Part shown: positions 46,938 to 59,859 of the stretch, piece after piece
Numbering within the stretch: position 1 is the first letter of the stretch
How the letters are laid out: the number at the start of each line of letters is the position of its first letter
NCBI RefSeq assembly: GCF_036865545.1
Contig: NZ_CP142208.1
Location: 4,712,001 to 4,776,000, forward strand
Direction: 5' to 3'
Length of the DNA stretch: 64,000 bases
DNA from: Erwinia sp. E_sp_B01_1
GTDB lineage: Bacteria; Pseudomonadota; Gammaproteobacteria; Enterobacterales; Enterobacteriaceae
The notes under the pieces: generated by a model
Database searches by the model: none
The model's input: the letters and a program-made list of their open reading frames with translations, nothing else
Told to the model about the DNA's origin: nothing
Position numbers and translations under genes: made by a program

Positions 46938-48437
46938 TTGATTATGCCTCAGCCCCATTTACTGGCGGAAAGAATTGCCCGCTTAAGCAATGCGTTGGAA
47001 AAGGGACTTTATGAGCGGCACCACGCAATTCGCCTCTGCCTGCTGGCCGCGCTGAGCGGAGAGAGCGTCTTTTTATTAGGCCCGCCAGGCATTGCTAAAA
47101 GCCTGATTGCCCGCCGGTTAAAGTATGCTTTTCAGCACTCCCGCGCCTTTGAATATCTGATGACCCGTTTCTCCACGCCTGAAGAGGTGTTTGGCCCGCT
47201 TTCCATCCAGGCGCTTAAAGATGAAGGTCGTTATCAGCGCCTGACCAAAGGCTACCTGCCTGATGCTGAAATTGTGTTCCTGGATGAAATCTGGAAAGCC
47301 GGCCCGGCGATCCTCAATACCCTGCTGACCGCCATCAATGAACGCCGTTTCCGTAATGGCGACTGCGAAGAACAGATCCCCATGCGTCTGCTGGTCACCG
47401 CTTCCAATGAACTGCCAGAAGCAGACAGCGGGCTGGAAGCGCTGTATGACCGCATGTTGATCCGTCTGTGGCTGGATAACGTGCATGAAAAGCAGAACTT
47501 TCGCAGCATGCTGACTCACCAGCAGGATGATACCAATCCGGTGGATAAATCTTTGTGCATCAGCGACGAAGAGTATTTTGAGTGGCAGAAAGGCATTACC
47601 CAGGTCACCCTGAACGACGAAGTGTTTGAGCTGATCTTCCTGCTGCGTCAGCAACTGGAGAACCAGCCAGAAGCGCCTTATATTTCCGATCGTCGCTGGA
47701 AAAAAGCCATTCACCTGCTGCAGGCCTGCGCATTTTACAGCGGCCGCAACAGCATTGCGCCGGTGGATCTGATCCTGCTGAAAGATTGCCTGTGGCACGA
47801 TGTTAACTCAATGAAGTTGCTGGATCGTGAGATCGATAACCTGATCACTCAACAGGCCTGGCAACAGCAGCCAATGCTGATCAAACTGCAGCAAATTTCC
47901 TCCCGTCGCATGGCTCTGCAACAGGAAAAAAGCGTTGAGCAGGCTATCCGCCTGGAGAAGCACGGCGGCATGTTCAGCCGGAAGCCGCATTACGAACTGC
48001 CTGCCTCGCTGGGCGAAGAGTCGCTGACGCTGATGCTGCAAAAGCCGCTGATGCTGCATGATATGCAGGTAACGCATGTGGTGATTGGCCGCGAGCCCCT
48101 GCACCACTGGCTGCAAAAAAGCGGGGATATCCGCGGCAAGCTTAACGGTATCGGATTTGCTCAAACGCTGGACCTGCATGTGGACGGAAATGACTGCCTT
48201 ACGCTGCGTGATGTCAGCCTGCAGGCCTCAAGGCTGATGCTGCCGGGTAAACAGCAGGCCAGTGGGTTGCCGGAAGAGATTGTACAGGCGCTGGACGAGC
48301 TGGAAACAGAGCTGCGCGTGCAGCGTACCCTGTTCAGCCAGCATCAGCGCTGCCTGTTTATCAGCGATGACTGGCTGGCGCGCATCGAAGAAAGCCTGCA
48401 TCAGGTTGCCGACCAGCTGAAGCAGGCTCGTCGGTGA
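46938..48437 (+). CDS. ravA: MoxR-type AAA+ ATPase RavA
   Basis: AAA+ ATPase that with ViaA modulates respiratory complexes and, with LdcI, acid and stringent stress responses in E. coli. Walker A is GPPGIAKS, Walker B VFLDEIWK, sensor region [23 protein letters not shown] at 46938 sits seven bases from AAAGGA, while the ATG at 46944 matches the E. coli N-terminus ([10 protein letters not shown] versus MAHPHLLAER) but is 13 bases away; either could be used. viaA overlaps by four bases. Confidence 0.95.
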   Translation: MIMPQPHLLAERIARLSNALEKGLYERHHAIRLCLLAALSGESVFLLGPPGIAKSLIARRLKYAFQHSRAFEYLMTRFSTPEEVFGPLSIQALKDEGRYQRLTKGYLPDAEIVFLDEIWKAGPAILNTLLTAINERRFRNGDCEEQIPMRLLVTASNELPEADSGLEALYDRMLIRLWLDNVHEKQNFRSMLTHQQDDTNPVDKSLCISDEEYFEWQKGITQVTLNDEVFELIFLLRQQLENQPEAPYISDRRWKKAIHLLQACAFYSGRNSIAPVDLILLKDCLWHDVNSMKLLDREIDNLITQQAWQQQPMLIKLQQISSRRMALQQEKSVEQAIRLEKHGGMFSRKPHYELPASLGEESLTLMLQKPLMLHDMQVTHVVIGREPLHHWLQKSGDIRGKLNGIGFAQTLDLHVDGNDCLTLRDVSLQASRLMLPGKQQASGLPEEIVQALDELETELRVQRTLFSQHQRCLFISDDWLARIEESLHQVADQLKQARR

Positions 48438-49894
48438 TTTCGTTAGACACGCTGAGCGCGCTTCTGGCGATCAGCGAGGGCGAACTGCTGGAAGAACTGG
48501 TGATAGCCCTGCTTGCCAGCCCGCAGCTCGCCCTGTTTTTCGAAAAATTCCCCGGCATGAAAAAAGCACTGCTACGCGACCTGCCCCGCTGGAAAACAGA
48601 AGTGCTTGAACAGCTGAAAACCACTGCCGTGCCGGATGACCTGGCCGCTGAATTTGCCCTGTTCCAGAAATTTCAGGGATTGAGCCATTCGCATTTCTGC
48701 CAGCAGTTGCCGGAGCTGTTGGTTTGGCTTTCACTGCACCACTCTCCTTTCGAAGAAAAAGCTCAGCAGCTGGTCGCCAATAACGATGTTGGCGATCTCA
48801 GTCAGGCCCAACAGACGTTGTTTTTACAACGCTGGCGGCTGAGCCTCACGCTGCAAACGCTGACGTTAAATCAGCAACTATTGGATCAGGAGCGCGAGAA
48901 ACTGCTGGCCGAGTTGCAGCAGCGTCTGGCGATGAGTGGCCAGCTGGCCGAAGTGCTCTCTGACAATAACGAAGCCGCCGCTGGCCGGCTGTGGGATCTG
49001 ACCAAAAGCCCGCTTCAGCGCAGCGATTACCAGCTGATTGTGGAATACGGGGATTTTCTTGCCCGGCAGCCCGCTCTGTTAAAACTGGCCGAACAGCTGG
49101 GCCGCAGCCGTGAAGCTAAAGCTGTCCCGTCTGAAGATGCGCCCCTCGAGGAGTTTCATCAGTTGATCAGGGAACCGGAAAGCGTACCGGAAGAGATCAG
49201 CGGCCTGCACCAGAGTGACGATATCCTGCGCCTCCTGCCGCCTGAACTGGTCACGCTGGGCATCAGCGAACTGGAGATTGAATTCTATCGCCGGCTGGTG
49301 GAGAAAAGGCTGTTGACCTACCGTCTGCAGGGCGATGCCTGGCACGATAAAGTCACGCTGCGCCCCGTGAGCCACCAGCATCATGACGAACAACCGCGAG
49401 GGCCATTTATTGTCTGTGTAGATACTTCCGGCTCTATGGGGGGGTTTAACGAACGCTGCGCTAAAGCTTTCTGCCTCGCGCTGCTGAAAGTGGCGCTGGC
49501 CGATAATCGCCGCTGTTACATCATGCTGTTTGCCCATGAAGTGGTGGGTTATGAGCTGACCGCGGGCGATGGCATTGCGCAGGCTATCCGTTTTCTCAGC
49601 CAGCGTTTCCGGGGCGGTACCGATCTGGCCGCCTGCCTGGATTCCGTGCTGCAAAAACTCTCGGCTACTGCGTGGAACGATGCCGATGCGGTAATTATTT
49701 CCGACTTTATTGCCCAACGGTTGCCGGAAGAGCTGGTGAAAAGAATCAAACAGCACCAGATAAAACAACAGCAACGCTTCCACGCTGTTGCGCTGTCCGA
49801 TCATGGAAAACCCGGAATAATGCGCATCTTCGACCATATCTGGCGGTTTGATACCGGTCTGAAAAGCCGACTGTTACGACACTGGCAGCGCTGA
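48434..49894 (+). CDS. viaA: VWA-domain protein ViaA
   Basis: Partner of RavA, 486 residues. The C-terminal von Willebrand A domain has the metal site [11 protein letters not shown], then FRGGTDLA and [13 protein letters not shown] start overlaps the ravA stop (GTGA). E. coli ViaA is 483 residues. Confidence 0.95.
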   Translation: MISLDTLSALLAISEGELLEELVIALLASPQLALFFEKFPGMKKALLRDLPRWKTEVLEQLKTTAVPDDLAAEFALFQKFQGLSHSHFCQQLPELLVWLSLHHSPFEEKAQQLVANNDVGDLSQAQQTLFLQRWRLSLTLQTLTLNQQLLDQEREKLLAELQQRLAMSGQLAEVLSDNNEAAAGRLWDLTKSPLQRSDYQLIVEYGDFLARQPALLKLAEQLGRSREAKAVPSEDAPLEEFHQLIREPESVPEEISGLHQSDDILRLLPPELVTLGISELEIEFYRRLVEKRLLTYRLQGDAWHDKVTLRPVSHQHHDEQPRGPFIVCVDTSGSMGGFNERCAKAFCLALLKVALADNRRCYIMLFAHEVVGYELTAGDGIAQAIRFLSQRFRGGTDLAACLDSVLQKLSATAWNDADAVIISDFIAQRLPEELVKRIKQHQIKQQQRFHAVALSDHGKPGIMRIFDHIWRFDTGLKSRLLRHWQR

Positions 49895-49976
49895 TCCTCT
49901 TCAGAAACATGCCGGAAATGCTTATTTGCTATAGTCATGTGTACGCTTTAGCCTACAGGCAAATTGGGAGCATCAC

Positions 49977-52118
49977 GTGGCATTACACCAGGATATTGCA
50001 TCAGGATTACCAGAACCGACCCGCACACTACGGTTAAGCGGCGGCAGTACCGAAGAGAAACGCCAGCAACTTCTCGACTATTTCCGGCAGACCTGGACAC
50101 TCTATGAGAGTCTGTTTGACTGTCTTGCCGATGAGCAGGCGTTTTACACCAAAGCCATTTCACTGCGCCATCCTCTGGTGTTCTATTACGGTCACACTGC
50201 CACTTTCTACGTCAATAAGATGATGGCTGGCGGCCTGCTTGCGGACCGCGTTGACGATCGGATTGAAGCCATGATGGCGATCGGCGTGGATGAGATGAGC
50301 TGGGACGACCTGGACACCAGCCACTATCAGTGGCCGTCGCTGGCAGAACTGCGTGACTATCGCGGTAAAGTTCGGCATCTGGTGGAGACCTTTATCAAAG
50401 AGATGCCGCTGAGCCTGCCGATCGGCTGGGAGAGCCCTGCCTGGGTGATCCTGATGGGTATTGAACATGAGCGCATCCATCTGGAAACCTCCAGCGTATT
50501 GATCCGTCAGCTGCCGGTGGCCTGGGTTAAACCTCAGCCACACTGGCCTGCCTGTCCTTCAGCCCGTCATGACCGCGCCTCCGTGCCACAGAATAAACTG
50601 CTGCCCGTTGAGGGTGCCCGCGTAACCCAGGGGAAAACCGACGATACCTACGGCTGGGATAATGAGTACGGCACCCTGGTCACCGGAGTGAAGCCTTTCA
50701 AAGCCAGCCAGATGCTGACCAGCAACGCGGAGTTTTTCGACTTTGTTGCTGCCGGAGGCTATCAGGACGATCGCTGGTGGGATGAAGAAGGGCTGGGCTG
50801 GCGTAATTTCGCCAAAGCCGTAATGCCAACGTTTTGGGTAGGATCCCTCGCCGATCCGGATAACCTGCAACTGCGCCTGATGACTGAAGAAGTGCCCATG
50901 CCGTGGGACTGGCCAGCAGAGGTGAACCAGCTCGAAGCGGCCGCCTTCTGCCGGTGGAAAGCCGGGGAAACCGGCAAATCTGTCCAGCTCCCCAGCGAAG
51001 CCGAGTGGCTGCTGCTGCGTGAGGGCGTGACCGGCGATCAGCCTGACTGGCCAGAAGCACCGGGCAATCTTAACCTCGCCTGGTGGGCCTCTTCCTGCCC
51101 GGTGGATCGCTTTGCTCAGGGCAACTTTTACGATCTGATTGGCAACGTCTGGCAGTGGACCACCACACCAACCAACGGGCTGGAAGGTTTTAAAGTGCAT
51201 CCTTTATATGATGACTTCTCCACCCCAACCTTTGACGGTAAACACGCCCTGATCAAAGGCGGTAGCTGGATTTCCACCGGGAACGAGGCGCTGAAATCCG
51301 CGCGTTATGCTTTCCGCCGGCATTTTTTCCAGCATGCAGGCTTCCGTTATGTGGTTTCCACGCATCAGGAAAAAATGATGCTCAACCCCTATGAAACCGA
51401 CAGCATGGTTTCTCAGTATCTGGACTTCCAGTACGGCCCGGACTATTTCAACACGCAAAACTACGCCAAAGCGCTGGTGGATATTGCCTGTGGGGTAACC
51501 AGTAAACGGGGTACCGCGCTGGATCTCGGTTGTGCTACAGGCCGTGCCAGCTTTGAACTGGCGCGCCATTTTGAAGAGGTGGTGGGGATGGACTATTCCG
51601 CACGCTTTATCGATGTGGCGTTGCAGCTCACCAGCGGCGAAGATTTCCGCTATGTGACTCAGGAAGAGGGCGATCTGGTGGAATATCGTCAGGTCCGGCT
51701 GAAAGATTTCGATCTGGGGGAGGAGCAGTCCCGTCGCATCCAGTTTGTACAGGGCGACGCCTGTAACCTCAAACCGCAGCCCGATCGCTACGATCTGGTG
51801 CTGGCCTCTAACCTGATCGACCGTCTGCGCCAGCCAGAACGGTTCCTGCAGGATATTACCGCCATGATCCGTTCCGGTGGCGTACTGATGCTCTCCTCGC
51901 CTTATACCTGGCTGGAAGATTTTACGCCTAAGGAGAACTGGCTGGGAGGCATTCGTGAGAACGGTGAAGCCCTGACAACCTATCAGGCATTACAACGTTT
52001 ACTGGCTGCAGATTTTGAAGAGATTGCGGCTCCTCAGGATGTGCCTTTTGTTATCAGGGAAACGGCGCGTAAATATCAGCATACGGTCGCTCAACTGACT
52101 GTATGGCGTAAGCGTTAA
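49977..52118 (+). CDS. ovoA: OvoA, 5-histidylcysteine sulfoxide synthase with methyltransferase domain
   Basis: Iron enzyme of ovothiol synthesis: joins cysteine and histidine with oxygen to 5-histidylcysteine sulfoxide and later N-methylates the product. 713 residues in three parts: DinB-like domain with the iron-binding HERIHLE (HX3HXE), formylglycine-generating-enzyme-like sulfoxide synthase domain (about 220-470; LIGNVWQWTTTP, GGSWISTGNEALKSARYAFRRHFFQHAGFRYV), and a C-terminal SAM methyltransferase (ALDLGCATGRASFELARHF). The GTG start has GGGAG six bases upstream. The first OvoA characterised came from Erwinia tasmaniensis. The lyase OvoB is not in this window. It occupies the place of asnA in E. 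coli. Confidence 0.95.
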   Translation: MALHQDIASGLPEPTRTLRLSGGSTEEKRQQLLDYFRQTWTLYESLFDCLADEQAFYTKAISLRHPLVFYYGHTATFYVNKMMAGGLLADRVDDRIEAMMAIGVDEMSWDDLDTSHYQWPSLAELRDYRGKVRHLVETFIKEMPLSLPIGWESPAWVILMGIEHERIHLETSSVLIRQLPVAWVKPQPHWPACPSARHDRASVPQNKLLPVEGARVTQGKTDDTYGWDNEYGTLVTGVKPFKASQMLTSNAEFFDFVAAGGYQDDRWWDEEGLGWRNFAKAVMPTFWVGSLADPDNLQLRLMTEEVPMPWDWPAEVNQLEAAAFCRWKAGETGKSVQLPSEAEWLLLREGVTGDQPDWPEAPGNLNLAWWASSCPVDRFAQGNFYDLIGNVWQWTTTPTNGLEGFKVHPLYDDFSTPTFDGKHALIKGGSWISTGNEALKSARYAFRRHFFQHAGFRYVVSTHQEKMMLNPYETDSMVSQYLDFQYGPDYFNTQNYAKALVDIACGVTSKRGTALDLGCATGRASFELARHFEEVVGMDYSARFIDVALQLTSGEDFRYVTQEEGDLVEYRQVRLKDFDLGEEQSRRIQFVQGDACNLKPQPDRYDLVLASNLIDRLRQPERFLQDITAMIRSGGVLMLSSPYTWLEDFTPKENWLGGIRENGEALTTYQALQRLLAADFEEIAAPQDVPFVIRETARKYQHTVAQLTVWRKR

Positions 52119-52119
52119 T

Positions 52120-52153
52120 CTTAATGGCGGGTGCTCAGGTACCCGCCATTAAG
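52120..52153 (+). repeat. 13-bp hairpin after ovoA
   Basis: CTTAATGGCGGGT and ACCCGCCATTAAG form a perfect 13-bp stem with an 8-base loop, beginning two bases after the ovoA stop. No T-run follows. Likely a 3'-end stabiliser or Rho-assisted terminator. Confidence 0.75.
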
Positions 52154-52279
52154 CCTGATAAATTCACAGATTCTGCTTTTAGTCATCACTGACGGGCCGA
52201 TCAACTTTATTGTTATTCCCTTCGCTTTCCTGCAAATTATTCCCTTATCTGCTGAAGATCCCCTAAACCTGGAGCCGTT

Positions 52280-52741
52280 ATGGCCGAAAATCAACAAATC
52301 GATAATCTCGATCGCGGCATCCTCAATGCCCTGATGGAGAACGCCCGAACCGCCTATGCCGAACTCGCCAAGCAGTTCAACGTCAGCCCCGGCACTATCC
52401 ATGTCCGCGTGGAGAAGATGAAGCAGTCAGGAATTATTAAAGGGACCAGGGTGGAGATTGACCCTAAACATCTGGGTTATGACGTCTGCTGCTTTATTGG
52501 CATCATCCTGAAAAGCGCCCGCGACTATCCGGCTGCCGTAGCTAAACTGGACGCTCTGGATGAAGTGGTGGAAGCCTGGTACACCACCGGCCACTACAGC
52601 ATCTTTATTAAGGTAATGTGCCGATCTATTGATGCGTTGCAACTGGTGTTGATCAACAAGATCCAGACCATCGACGAAATTCAGTCCACCGAAACGCTGA
52701 TCTCACTGCAAAACCCGATCATGCGCACGATCAAGCCCTGA
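52280..52741 (+). CDS. asnC: Lrp-family regulator AsnC
   Basis: Asparagine-responsive regulator, 153 residues. The N-terminal helix-turn-helix (LDRGILNALMENARTAYAELAKQFNVSPGTIHVRVEKM) is followed by an RAM effector domain (AWYTTGHYSIFIKVMCRS). In E. coli it activates the divergent asnA and regulates mioC; asnA is absent upstream here. GGAG precedes the ATG. Confidence 0.95.
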   Translation: MAENQQIDNLDRGILNALMENARTAYAELAKQFNVSPGTIHVRVEKMKQSGIIKGTRVEIDPKHLGYDVCCFIGIILKSARDYPAAVAKLDALDEVVEAWYTTGHYSIFIKVMCRSIDALQLVLINKIQTIDEIQSTETLISLQNPIMRTIKP

Positions 52742-52818
52742 ACTGTGCACAAAGCTGTCCACACGCAACCGGACTCTGTCTCCACGGAATCCCGACCCTG
52801 CTGAAGTAATACCCTTAC

Positions 52819-52858
52819 TTATCCACAGGTAGATCCCAGACTGATCACAGCGTACAAT
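52819..52858 (+). promoter_or_regulatory. mioC promoter region with DnaA box
   Basis: TTATCCACA at 52819-52827 is a consensus DnaA box; a second, weaker CTGTCCACA is at 52755-52763. TACAAT at 52853-52858 is a probable mioC -10, with no good -35. DnaA is known to repress the mioC promoter in E. coli, and transcription from it runs into oriC. Confidence 0.7.
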
Positions 52859-52888
52859 ACTGGCCTTTGTGGCACAGGGATCTTGATC

Positions 52889-53332
52889 ATGGCTGACGTA
52901 ACCTTAATCACTGGCAGCACCTTAGGCAGCGCAGAGTATGTCGCAGAGCTTCTGGCTGAAAAGCTGGAAGAAGCCGGCTTTTCAACGGAAATGCTGCATG
53001 GCCCGGAGTTGGAAGAGCTGACTCCTGAAGGGATCTGGCTGGTGGTCTCCTCTACTCATGGGGCTGGCGATCTGCCTGATAACCTGCAACCTCTTTATGA
53101 TGCAATAGAAGAGAAGAAACCTGATTTAAGCCAGGTTCGTTACGGTGCCGTAGGGATAGGCAACCGTGAATACGATCTCTTCTGCGGTGCTATAGAGAAG
53201 CTCGACGTGTTGCTGACTTCATGTGGGGCTCAAAGGATCGGCGATCGACTGGATATAGATGTGCTGGAACATGAGATCCCTGAGGATCCGGCTGAAGTTT
53301 GGGTAGCGAGCTGGAAAAACCTCCTGAAATGA
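52889..53332 (+). CDS. mioC: Flavodoxin-like protein MioC
   Basis: FMN-binding flavodoxin of 147 residues, as in E. coli; implicated in biotin synthase electron supply. FMN phosphate loop TGSTLGSAEYVAELLAEKL, then SSTHGAGDLPDNL and VGIGNREYDLFCGA. The ATG at 52889 is used; the TTG six bases earlier is unneeded. Transcribed toward oriC. Confidence 0.95.
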   Translation: MADVTLITGSTLGSAEYVAELLAEKLEEAGFSTEMLHGPELEELTPEGIWLVVSSTHGAGDLPDNLQPLYDAIEEKKPDLSQVRYGAVGIGNREYDLFCGAIEKLDVLLTSCGAQRIGDRLDIDVLEHEIPEDPAEVWVASWKNLLK

Positions 53333-53437
53333 GGATTCCTGGCAGCAAGATCGCCCTGATTTGCGCTGCCGGATCCTGAAAATCGCCAGAAGTTTTGTAA
53401 ATAATGCCCTTTTTTGCTGATAAAAGTAGCAAATGAA

Positions 53438-53694
53438 TGTGGATAAGTATGCTTAAAACGCGGTAATAACCGGTGTTTATCCAAAGAACAACTGTACCAC
53501 CTCAGGGTACCTGTGGATAACCATCCATTTAGATCCCAGCTTATACGCTGCAGGATCACCGATCATTCACAGCAAACGATCCTTAATAACCTGATGATCG
53601 TTATCAGGAAAAAAGCCTTATCCACAGAGATCGTCGATCCTAATAGAAGATCTAATAAAGAGATCTCTAGATAAAAAAGATCTTCTTTTTAATA
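53438..53694. other. oriC: Chromosomal replication origin oriC
   Basis: Lies between mioC and mnmG as in E. coli. DnaA boxes: R1 TTATCCACA 53618-53626, R2 TGTGGATAA 53512-53520, R3 TTATCCAAA 53477-53485, R4 TGTGGATAA 53438-53446. The unwinding element has three 13-mers on the minus strand, each beginning GATCT: GATCTTCTATTAG (53640-53652), GATCTCTTTATTA (53653-53665) and GATCTTTTTTATC (53670-53682), with an A/T cluster beyond. Ten GATC sites fall within 53532-53682, fitting SeqA/Dam control. R2 is a consensus box here, whereas E. coli has TTATACACA. Confidence 0.96.
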
Positions 53695-53792
53695 CACGTC
53701 AGGCCATGCGCTTTCCCCATCGTCTAAAGTTGAGTAGAATCCACGCCCTGATAGCAATCTCCCCTAATCGCACAATCGCGAGGTGCAGTACC

Positions 53793-55682
53793 ATGTTTTA
53801 TCCAGATCCTTTTGACGTCATCGTAATCGGTGGTGGTCATGCGGGTACCGAAGCCGCTATGGCGGCTGCCCGAATGGGTCAGCAAACCCTGCTATTAACC
53901 CATAACATTGATACGCTTGGACAAATGTCCTGTAATCCGGCGATCGGTGGTATTGGCAAAGGACATCTGGTTAAGGAAGTGGACGCACTTGGCGGGCTGA
54001 TGGCACATGCCATCGATCAGGCTGGCATACAGTTTAGGATACTAAACGCGAGCAAAGGTCCTGCGGTCCGGGCTACCCGTGCTCAGGCAGATCGTGTGTT
54101 ATACCGACAGGCCGTTCGTACTGCGTTAGAGAATCAGCCAAACCTGATGATCTTCCAACAGGCTGTGGACGATCTGATTGTTGAGAACGATCGTGTGGTA
54201 GGTGCTGTGACTCAGATGGGACTGAAGTTCCGTGCTAAGTCGGTTGTACTAACCGTAGGGACTTTCCTCGACGGGAAAATTCATATTGGTCTGGATAATT
54301 ACAGCGGCGGACGTGCTGGCGATCCTCCTTCGATCCCACTGGCCCGCCGTCTGCGTGAACTGCCTTTGCGTGTCAGCCGTTTGAAAACCGGTACGCCACC
54401 GCGTATCGATGCCAGAACCATTGATTTCAGCGTGCTGGCTCCTCAGCATGGTGATACGCCAATGCCGGTGTTCTCGTTTATGGGAAATGTGGCTCAGCAT
54501 CCCCAGCAGGTGCCTTGCTATATCACCTACACCAACGAAAAAACGCATGATGTGATCCGCAATAACCTGGATCGCAGCCCGATGTACTCCGGCGTAATTG
54601 AAGGGATTGGCCCGCGTTATTGCCCTTCTATCGAAGATAAAGTGATGCGTTTTGCCGATCGTAACGCGCACCAGATCTTCCTTGAGCCGGAAGGCCTGAC
54701 CAGCAACGAAATCTATCCTAATGGTATCTCGACCAGCCTGCCTTTTGACGTGCAGATCCAGATCGTCCGCTCAATGCAGGGACTGGAAAACGCGAAGATC
54801 GTCCGTCCTGGTTATGCCATTGAGTATGATTTCTTCGATCCCCGCGATCTGAAGCCAACGCTGGAAAGCAAACATATTCAGGGTCTGTTCTTTGCAGGAC
54901 AGATCAACGGCACCACAGGTTACGAAGAAGCGGCGGCTCAGGGCCTGCTGGCTGGCCTGAATGCGGGTCGCCTCTCCGCTGATAAAGAGACCTGGGCTCC
55001 ACGTCGCGATCAGGCTTACCTTGGCGTACTGGTTGACGATCTCTGCACCCTGGGGACCAAAGAGCCCTACCGCATGTTCACTTCACGTGCGGAATATCGT
55101 CTGATGCTGAGAGAAGACAATGCCGATCTTCGTCTGACGGAAGCGGGCCGCGAGCTTGGCCTGGTAGATGATGCGCGTTGGGCACGATTCAACGAGAAGC
55201 TGGAAAGCATTGAGAAAGAACGCCAGCGCCTTCGTGATATCTGGGTTCACCCGAAATCAGAGTGCGTTGAGGAAGTGAACAACGTCCTGAGCGCCGGGCT
55301 GACCAAGGAAGCCAGCGGAGAAGATTTGCTGCGTCGCCCTGAGATGACTTATCAGCAGCTGATGACCCTGAACACCTTTGCACCAGCGCTGAGCGACCCT
55401 CAGGCTGCTGAGCAGGTTGAAATTCAGGTGAAATACGAAGGGTACATTGCCCGCCAGCAGGAAGAGATTGATCGCCAGCTGCGTAATGAAAATACCCTGC
55501 TGCCGGCAGAGCTGGATTACCGTCAGGTCAGTGGCCTCTCCAACGAGGTGATTGCCAAGCTGAACGATCATAAACCCGGATCGATCGGCCAGGCATCCCG
55601 GATCTCCGGGATCACACCTGCGGCAATCTCCATTTTGCTGATCTACCTGAAAAAACAGGGATTACTGCGTAAAAGTGCCTGA
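53793..55682 (+). CDS. mnmG: tRNA uridine-34 carboxymethylaminomethyl enzyme MnmG (GidA)
   Basis: FAD enzyme that with MnmE modifies the wobble uridine of several tRNAs. 629 residues. FAD-binding [20 protein letters not shown] at the N-terminus, signature [11 protein letters not shown] and [17 protein letters not shown] in the middle, C-terminal [16 protein letters not shown]. The ATG at 53793 matches E. coli (MFYPDPFDV); an open frame reaching back into the origin is not used. Confidence 0.97.
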   Translation: MFYPDPFDVIVIGGGHAGTEAAMAAARMGQQTLLLTHNIDTLGQMSCNPAIGGIGKGHLVKEVDALGGLMAHAIDQAGIQFRILNASKGPAVRATRAQADRVLYRQAVRTALENQPNLMIFQQAVDDLIVENDRVVGAVTQMGLKFRAKSVVLTVGTFLDGKIHIGLDNYSGGRAGDPPSIPLARRLRELPLRVSRLKTGTPPRIDARTIDFSVLAPQHGDTPMPVFSFMGNVAQHPQQVPCYITYTNEKTHDVIRNNLDRSPMYSGVIEGIGPRYCPSIEDKVMRFADRNAHQIFLEPEGLTSNEIYPNGISTSLPFDVQIQIVRSMQGLENAKIVRPGYAIEYDFFDPRDLKPTLESKHIQGLFFAGQINGTTGYEEAAAQGLLAGLNAGRLSADKETWAPRRDQAYLGVLVDDLCTLGTKEPYRMFTSRAEYRLMLREDNADLRLTEAGRELGLVDDARWARFNEKLESIEKERQRLRDIWVHPKSECVEEVNNVLSAGLTKEASGEDLLRRPEMTYQQLMTLNTFAPALSDPQAAEQVEIQVKYEGYIARQQEEIDRQLRNENTLLPAELDYRQVSGLSNEVIAKLNDHKPGSIGQASRISGITPAAISILLIYLKKQGLLRKSA

Positions 55683-55787
55683 CGCTGAGGCACGCCAGTA
55701 TCAGGGGCGGGATTTATTCCGCCCCTGTTGTATTTCTCCTGCGGGACGAATAGATTTGCCCGCAGACCAGCCTCACAGGACAGTATT

Positions 55788-56408
55788 GTGATTACTAAAC
55801 TCACTTCTCTGCTTAAAGCCGCCAACATATCCCTGTCCGATCAGCAAAAACAGCAGCTGACCGGCTATGTTGAAATGCTGCATAAGTGGAACAAGGCCTA
55901 TAATCTGACCTCAGTTCGTGACCCTGAGCAGATGTTGATTCGTCACATCCTCGACAGCATCGTCGTGGAGCCTTATCTGCAGGGCAGCCGTTTTATCGAC
56001 GTGGGAACCGGTCCAGGCTTGCCTGGCGTCCCCCTGGCTATTGTCCGGCCTGAAGCGCATTTCACCCTGCTGGACAGCCTTGGAAAGCGCGTACGCTTCC
56101 TCAAACAGGTGCAGCATGAACTTAAGCTGACCAACATTGAGCCAGTGCAAAGCCGCGTGGAAGACTTCCCGGCAGAGCCGCCTTTCGACGGGGTGATCAG
56201 CCGGGCTTTTGCCTCGCTGAATGATATGCTGAACTGGTGCCACCATTTACCGGGTAGGGGAGGGCGCTTTTATGCTCTTAAAGGAGTAATCCCGGAGGAT
56301 GAATTAGCGACATTACCCGCCGGATTCAGCGTTGAGCAGGTAGTGAAACTGGCCGTTCCGCAACTGGAAGGCGAGCGTCATTTGATCGTGGTAAACCTGA
56401 CTAAATAA
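55788..56408 (+). CDS. rsmG: 16S rRNA m7G527 methyltransferase RsmG (GidB)
   Basis: SAM-dependent methyltransferase of G527 in 16S rRNA, 206 residues. SAM motif [17 protein letters not shown] and the conserved [13 protein letters not shown] and [11 protein letters not shown] segments. The start is GTG at 55788, seven bases after AGGA; an in-frame start at 55728 would add an unrelated N-terminus. Confidence 0.95.
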   Translation: MITKLTSLLKAANISLSDQQKQQLTGYVEMLHKWNKAYNLTSVRDPEQMLIRHILDSIVVEPYLQGSRFIDVGTGPGLPGVPLAIVRPEAHFTLLDSLGKRVRFLKQVQHELKLTNIEPVQSRVEDFPAEPPFDGVISRAFASLNDMLNWCHHLPGRGGRFYALKGVIPEDELATLPAGFSVEQVVKLAVPQLEGERHLIVVNLTK

Positions 56409-57229
56409 CCGGCGATTGCCCTGTTTCAGGCGGGGGTTAATGCGCCGGTTTTGCCGCTTAACTGCAATAGCCTTATTAACTGTAAGTGCTTTATGTTTCA
56501 ATATTTTAGTTAAGTCAGGTGATAATCAGGAGTGGTAATCACGCGCCTGGAGTCAATTACTGAAAGCGGTTGTTTGAAATTTCAGCAGTTGAACGTTCAG
56601 GCTCACACTTTTTTATGCTGACAGGTTGTTTCCATCAGGTTAAATGCACAGCCTGAAATTATCCGACATCTCTGGTAACATTTAACGTTAATTTCACATT
56701 CAGTTATCATAGTTATTACCTTTAAGCGGCAACAATGCGGTCATGATAGTGACGCAGGAAAATATATCCTCTTTATAAATCGGCGTAAGTAATGGCCTGA
56801 ACCGGGGAAATTAGTTGCTGCAAATGTCAATAAGCGGTTTCAATCGACAATAATTGCTATTTTTAAAAAGTATTGATTCAAGTTAATGAATTATAATGTT
56901 TTTATAAATTTTATTTTCATTAAGTTAAGAATACTCCTGAACATTAGTTAGGCAATAAGTTGCTGAAATGTGATCGCCAGCACGCTTTATGAGCAAGGTT
57001 TGTCGCTTCTTGCAGGAAATTTCGTTCGGTTTGCCGTTCTTCAGAGTTTTAAAAAACAGGCCCGCGGAAAGAAATTTAAATAATTGTTCACCTTTTCGCT
57101 ACTTATCCATTGAAATCGCAGGGGCGCACCGTATAATTTGCTCGTTTTTTGCTGCTTGACTCAAAAGGGTAAAGGCAGTTTTATACGACACGCGACATAC
57201 CCCTGATGGGGCAGGAGAGTTTTAGCGTC
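56409..57229. promoter_or_regulatory. Long AT-rich gap between rsmG and atpI
   Basis: 821 bases with no supportable gene. AACCGGCG/CGCCGGTT (56407-56414 and 56443-56450) followed by TTTTG is a probable terminator for mnmG-rsmG. The segment 56470-56990 is strongly A/T-rich with no ORF. The atp operon promoter should lie between 57040 and 57200 but no convincing hexamers were identified. Confidence 0.5.
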
Positions 57230-58437
<1,208 letters not shown>

Positions 58438-58464
58438 TTTTTTCTCAACACTACTGCGTTTTAA

Positions 58465-59300
<836 letters not shown>

Positions 59301-59311
59301 GGGAGGGGCTG

Positions 59312-59845
59312 ATGTCTGAATTTACTACTGTAGCTCGCCCCTACGCTAAAGCAGCTTTTGACTTTGCTGTTGAGCATCAAAGTATCGACCGCTGGCAGCA
59401 AATGCTGGCGTTCGCTACTCAGGTAGCCAGTAATGAACAGGTAGCAGAACTCCTTTCCGGCGCACTAGCGCCGGAAGCGTTGTCTGCACGGTTCATCGCT
59501 ATCTGTGGTGACCAACTGGACGAAGCCGGTCAAAACCTGATTAAGGTAATGGCCGAAAACAAACGTTTACCGGCGCTTGCCAGTGTTCTGGCGCAGTTTA
59601 TCCAGCTACGTGACGCATATGATGCGACTACCGATGTTGAGGTAATCTCTTCCACCACACTGAGTGACGAACAGCTGACTAAAATCAGCGCCGCTATGGA
59701 AAAACGTCTGTCACGCAAAGTTAAGCTGAATTGCAAAATCGATAAGTCTGTAATGGCAGGCCTGATTATCCGTGCGGGTGATTTGGTCATTGATGGCAGC
59801 GTACGCGGCCGTCTTGAGCGCCTTACCGACGTATTGCAGTCTTAA
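59312..59845 (+). CDS. atpH: ATP synthase F1 subunit delta
   Basis: Links F1 to the peripheral stalk; 177 residues, soluble and alpha-helical. N-terminal [17 protein letters not shown] and C-terminal [23 protein letters not shown] are family signatures. Confidence 0.97.
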   Translation: MSEFTTVARPYAKAAFDFAVEHQSIDRWQQMLAFATQVASNEQVAELLSGALAPEALSARFIAICGDQLDEAGQNLIKVMAENKRLPALASVLAQFIQLRDAYDATTDVEVISSTTLSDEQLTKISAAMEKRLSRKVKLNCKIDKSVMAGLIIRAGDLVIDGSVRGRLERLTDVLQS

Positions 59846-59859
59846 GGGGACTGGAGCAT

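Noticed and set aside
53706..53792. N-terminal extension of mnmG into oriC flank
   Set aside because: No ribosome binding site and no family match; ATG at 53793 gives the E. coli N-terminus.
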